A DNA stretch of 8,314 nucleotides, from NCBI GenBank assembly GCA_945788545.1, contig CALZMK010000046.1:1-8314 (forward strand), written 5' to 3'. Origin of the DNA: an uncultured Prevotella sp. (GTDB lineage: Bacteria > Bacteroidota > Bacteroidia > Bacteroidales > Bacteroidaceae). The notes below the pieces were generated by a model. It saw only the letters and a program-made list of their open reading frames with translations. It did no database searches and was not told the DNA's origin. Of the stretch, positions 7,030 to 8,314 are shown piece after piece (position 1 is the stretch's first letter; each line of letters begins with the position of its first letter). The position numbers and the translations under genes were made by a program.

Positions 7030-8112
7030 CGGAAGAGAAAGAAAGGCAAGTCACGCACCCCTCTAAGTTCAGACCTGAAACCTTTCATCTTTGAGTTGAG
7101 CGATTCGGCGGCTGCATTGGTTGAGTGGTTGACGAAGTAGTTAAGCACTTCATCCTCCTTGGATTTGAGTGTTTTCATAGCGGATATCATTTCGGGCATT
7201 CTACTGGCGGACACTTCCCCGCACCATTCACGCAGTCTTGTCCTCGCTGTATCTTTCGTGAGTTTCTTGTTTTTGAAAATGGCACGCAGCCTGCATACCA
7301 GCGAGTATGCCTCTTTCAGTTTTGGAGCAAACTCAAAGACCATGCGGGGCCTGGTCTTCTGGCTTTCGCTCCATTTCTCACCACTTTGGGGCAGCACTCT
7401 CTTGACACGGGTAAAGAGTTCCACCTTGGTGTCACCATTGGACAATTCCATCGGCACGTATTTCTCGTTGGCACGTTTTCTTGGTCTTCCGCGTTTCTAC
7501 CCCCGTCTTTTGGGATGTGCCTTGCGGTATCTGGCCCTTGCCAATTTCCTGTTTCTCTTCTTGCGGTTGAATTCCCGCTTTTCCCTGTTCTGCTCGGAAA
7601 TGGCCTTGCGCTTAAATTTCATGCGTATGCTGTCAAGGGCGTCGCATTGGTTCTTCATGACGTGGAAGCAGTCTATGACTATTGTGGCGTTGGGAAAGGC
7701 CTGCCTCACTATGGAATACATCGAATCAGAATAGTCCATCGTCATCTCCTTGACGGCCAGTCGCTTCTCCTCGGGGATCCGCATCAGCACCTCTACCGCT
7801 ACTGAGGCTTTCGTGCCACGGACAGCGGCTGCCAGGGTGCCCTTCTTTCCATGGCCGTCCTTGTTGGAGACGAACGTGAACAAATCCCTGGCGTGCATGC
7901 ACTCGTCTATGTTCATATGCTCCCCCATGTTCTCCACCAGCAGAAGCCAGTTGTCCGCATGTGCAAGTTGATCCCACTCACGGAAACCGCTCAAGTGCTC
8001 CTTGTAATTATTCTCCAGGGTATCGCCGTCTATCTTAAACCCAAATCGAGACATAATCTTTACCTTACTATCTAACGTCTCTGTACGTGAAAAAATCTAC
8101 CAGCACTTAGCA
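7003..8112 (-). mobile_element. ISL3/ISAon1-like insertion sequence, probably defective; ends approximate
   Basis: The element is defined by its minus-strand transposase frame (8054-7008). The left edge must lie between the DUF805 homology (ending near 6990) and the transposase stop at 7008. The right edge is taken near 8112 because TTAGCA (8107-8112) is the inverted match of TGCTAA (7006-7011), beside T5 and G5 runs. That is only 6 bp, and I see no matching target duplication in the flanks. In Bacteroidota the related elements usually carry a small N-terminal-region ORF just upstream of this transposase; none is visible upstream of 8054, so the element may be 5'-truncated. Confidence 0.6.
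7008..8054 (-). pseudogene. DDE transposase (ISL3/ISAon1-like) interrupted by an in-frame TAG
   Basis: From ATG 8054 the frame gives 185 residues and stops at TAG 7499-7497. The same frame continues without shift to TAG 7010-7008, giving 348 residues if the internal stop is read through. The first part has IDECMHARD (Asp50), NKDGHGKKG, GTKAS, VKEMTMDYSDSMY (Asp107) and FPNATIVIDCFHV (Asp128). The second part has a basic stretch KRGRPRKRAN, RPRMVFEFAPKLKEAY, and NHSTNAAAESLNSKMKGFR, with the likely catalytic Glu near 317. These match the ISL3 transposase fold (Pfam PF01610) and the group named ISAon1 in Bacteroidota. The internal stop separates the aspartates from the glutamate, so neither half alone should be active. 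GTG 7457 could start a 149-residue fragment, but this is probably not a gene. The internal TAG most simply reflects a point mutation. Confidence 0.8.
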
Positions 8113-8209
8113 TTTTTGTTATATTAGCTTTATGCATATCTAAAGCATATTGTAATGACAGTCTTTAGACTTGTCGACAATAAAAAAGGTTAAACTCATG
8201 AAGCGTAGC

Positions 8210-8239
8210 TTGCGATGTTCTCATTTTTGTTTAACTTTG
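8210..8239 (+). promoter_or_regulatory. Predicted promoter of the gene starting at 8267
   Basis: TTG (8210-8212), a 19-base spacer and TAACTTTG (8232-8239) make the best Bacteroidota -33/-7 match in the window. The ATG follows 27 bases after the -7 box. An imperfect inverted repeat (8186-8195 with 8229-8238, core GTTAAAC/GTTTAAC) overlaps the -7 box and spans the -33 element. The remaining stretch 8113-8209 is AT-rich, with small hairpins at 8127-8146 and 8157-8175 and no gene. Confidence 0.65.
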
Positions 8240-8266
8240 AGACTAATAACATAACGATAGAGCAGC

Positions 8267-8314
8267 ATGAAGAAACTGATTACTTTTTTAATTTTTCTGT
8301 TGGCAGTAGGGCAG
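8267..8314 (+). CDS. Start of an exported protein gene (cut by window end)
   Basis: Sixteen codons are visible, reading MKKLITFLIFLLAVGQ. Two lysines followed by an unbroken hydrophobic run are typical of a signal peptide. A lipoprotein is also possible, because the cleavage site lies beyond the window. The start is supported by the good promoter 27 bases upstream. Nothing can be said about the mature protein or its function. It points away from the insertion sequence and seems to be an independent unit. Confidence 0.65.
   Translation, partial: MKKLITFLIFLLAVGQ

Noticed and set aside
7125..7805. Plus-strand open frames opposite the transposase
   Set aside because: The minus-strand frame has clear transposase motifs; the plus-strand frames are its shadows.
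6985..8160. ATATTGT at 6984-6990 and 8147-8153 as an IS target-site duplication
   Set aside because: Only seven bases match, and the sequences immediately inside them do not form inverted repeats.
1..8314. CRISPR array, tRNA, rRNA or toxin-antitoxin module
   Set aside because: I saw no regularly spaced repeats, no tRNA-like sequence and no recognisable toxin or antitoxin frames on either strand.

Overview
The window looks like Bacteroidota DNA, most likely Bacteroidales of the Prevotella type. The clues are promoters with the Bacteroidota -7 box TAnnTTTG, A/T-rich start sites without Shine-Dalgarno sequences, a secreted multi-domain protein with a type IX secretion (T9SS) C-terminal signal, and a four-helix-bundle gene of a kind common in that order. 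Coding DNA is clearly GC-richer than the AT-rich intergenic DNA. Assignments come from reading motifs; no database search was run.

Layout. (1) 1-246 is AT-rich, with a -7 box and two adjacent small hairpins. (2) 247-775 is a decayed four-helix-bundle gene on the + strand. Its frame is broken near the N-terminus, apparently by loss of one copy of a 10-bp tandem repeat, and again near the C-terminus in a run of G. (3) A strong hairpin at 778-809 separates it from a convergent minus-strand gene. (4) 811-1923 (-) encodes a membrane-anchored Hanks-type kinase-like protein whose catalytic Asp is replaced by Asn, so it is probably a pseudokinase or very divergent. (5) 1924-2240 is a divergent promoter region. 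(6) 2241-6683 (+) encodes a 1480-residue secreted protein with fibronectin type III (Fn3), cleaved-adhesin/choice-of-anchor J and CARDB-like modules and a T9SS-type tail. It ends at a 14-bp hairpin.

(7) About 6640-8110 is a graveyard on the minus strand. It holds the 3' half of a DUF805 membrane-protein gene, cut at its 5' side by an ISL3/ISAon1-like insertion sequence. The transposase frame is intact except for one in-frame TAG that separates the first catalytic Asp residues from the last Glu. The missing half of DUF805 and the usual small upstream IS ORF are not in the window. (8) 8113-8266 is a promoter region for a new + strand gene. That gene starts at 8267 with a signal-peptide-like sequence and runs off the end.

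I see no operon here. The transcription units are single genes separated by hairpins. The only pair that might share control is the kinase-like gene and the T9SS cargo gene, which diverge from one intergenic region. I found no convincing new multi-gene system. The best leads are the HRN kinase-like protein, the readable history of the four-helix pseudogene, and the amber-split transposase with its truncated DUF805 neighbour.
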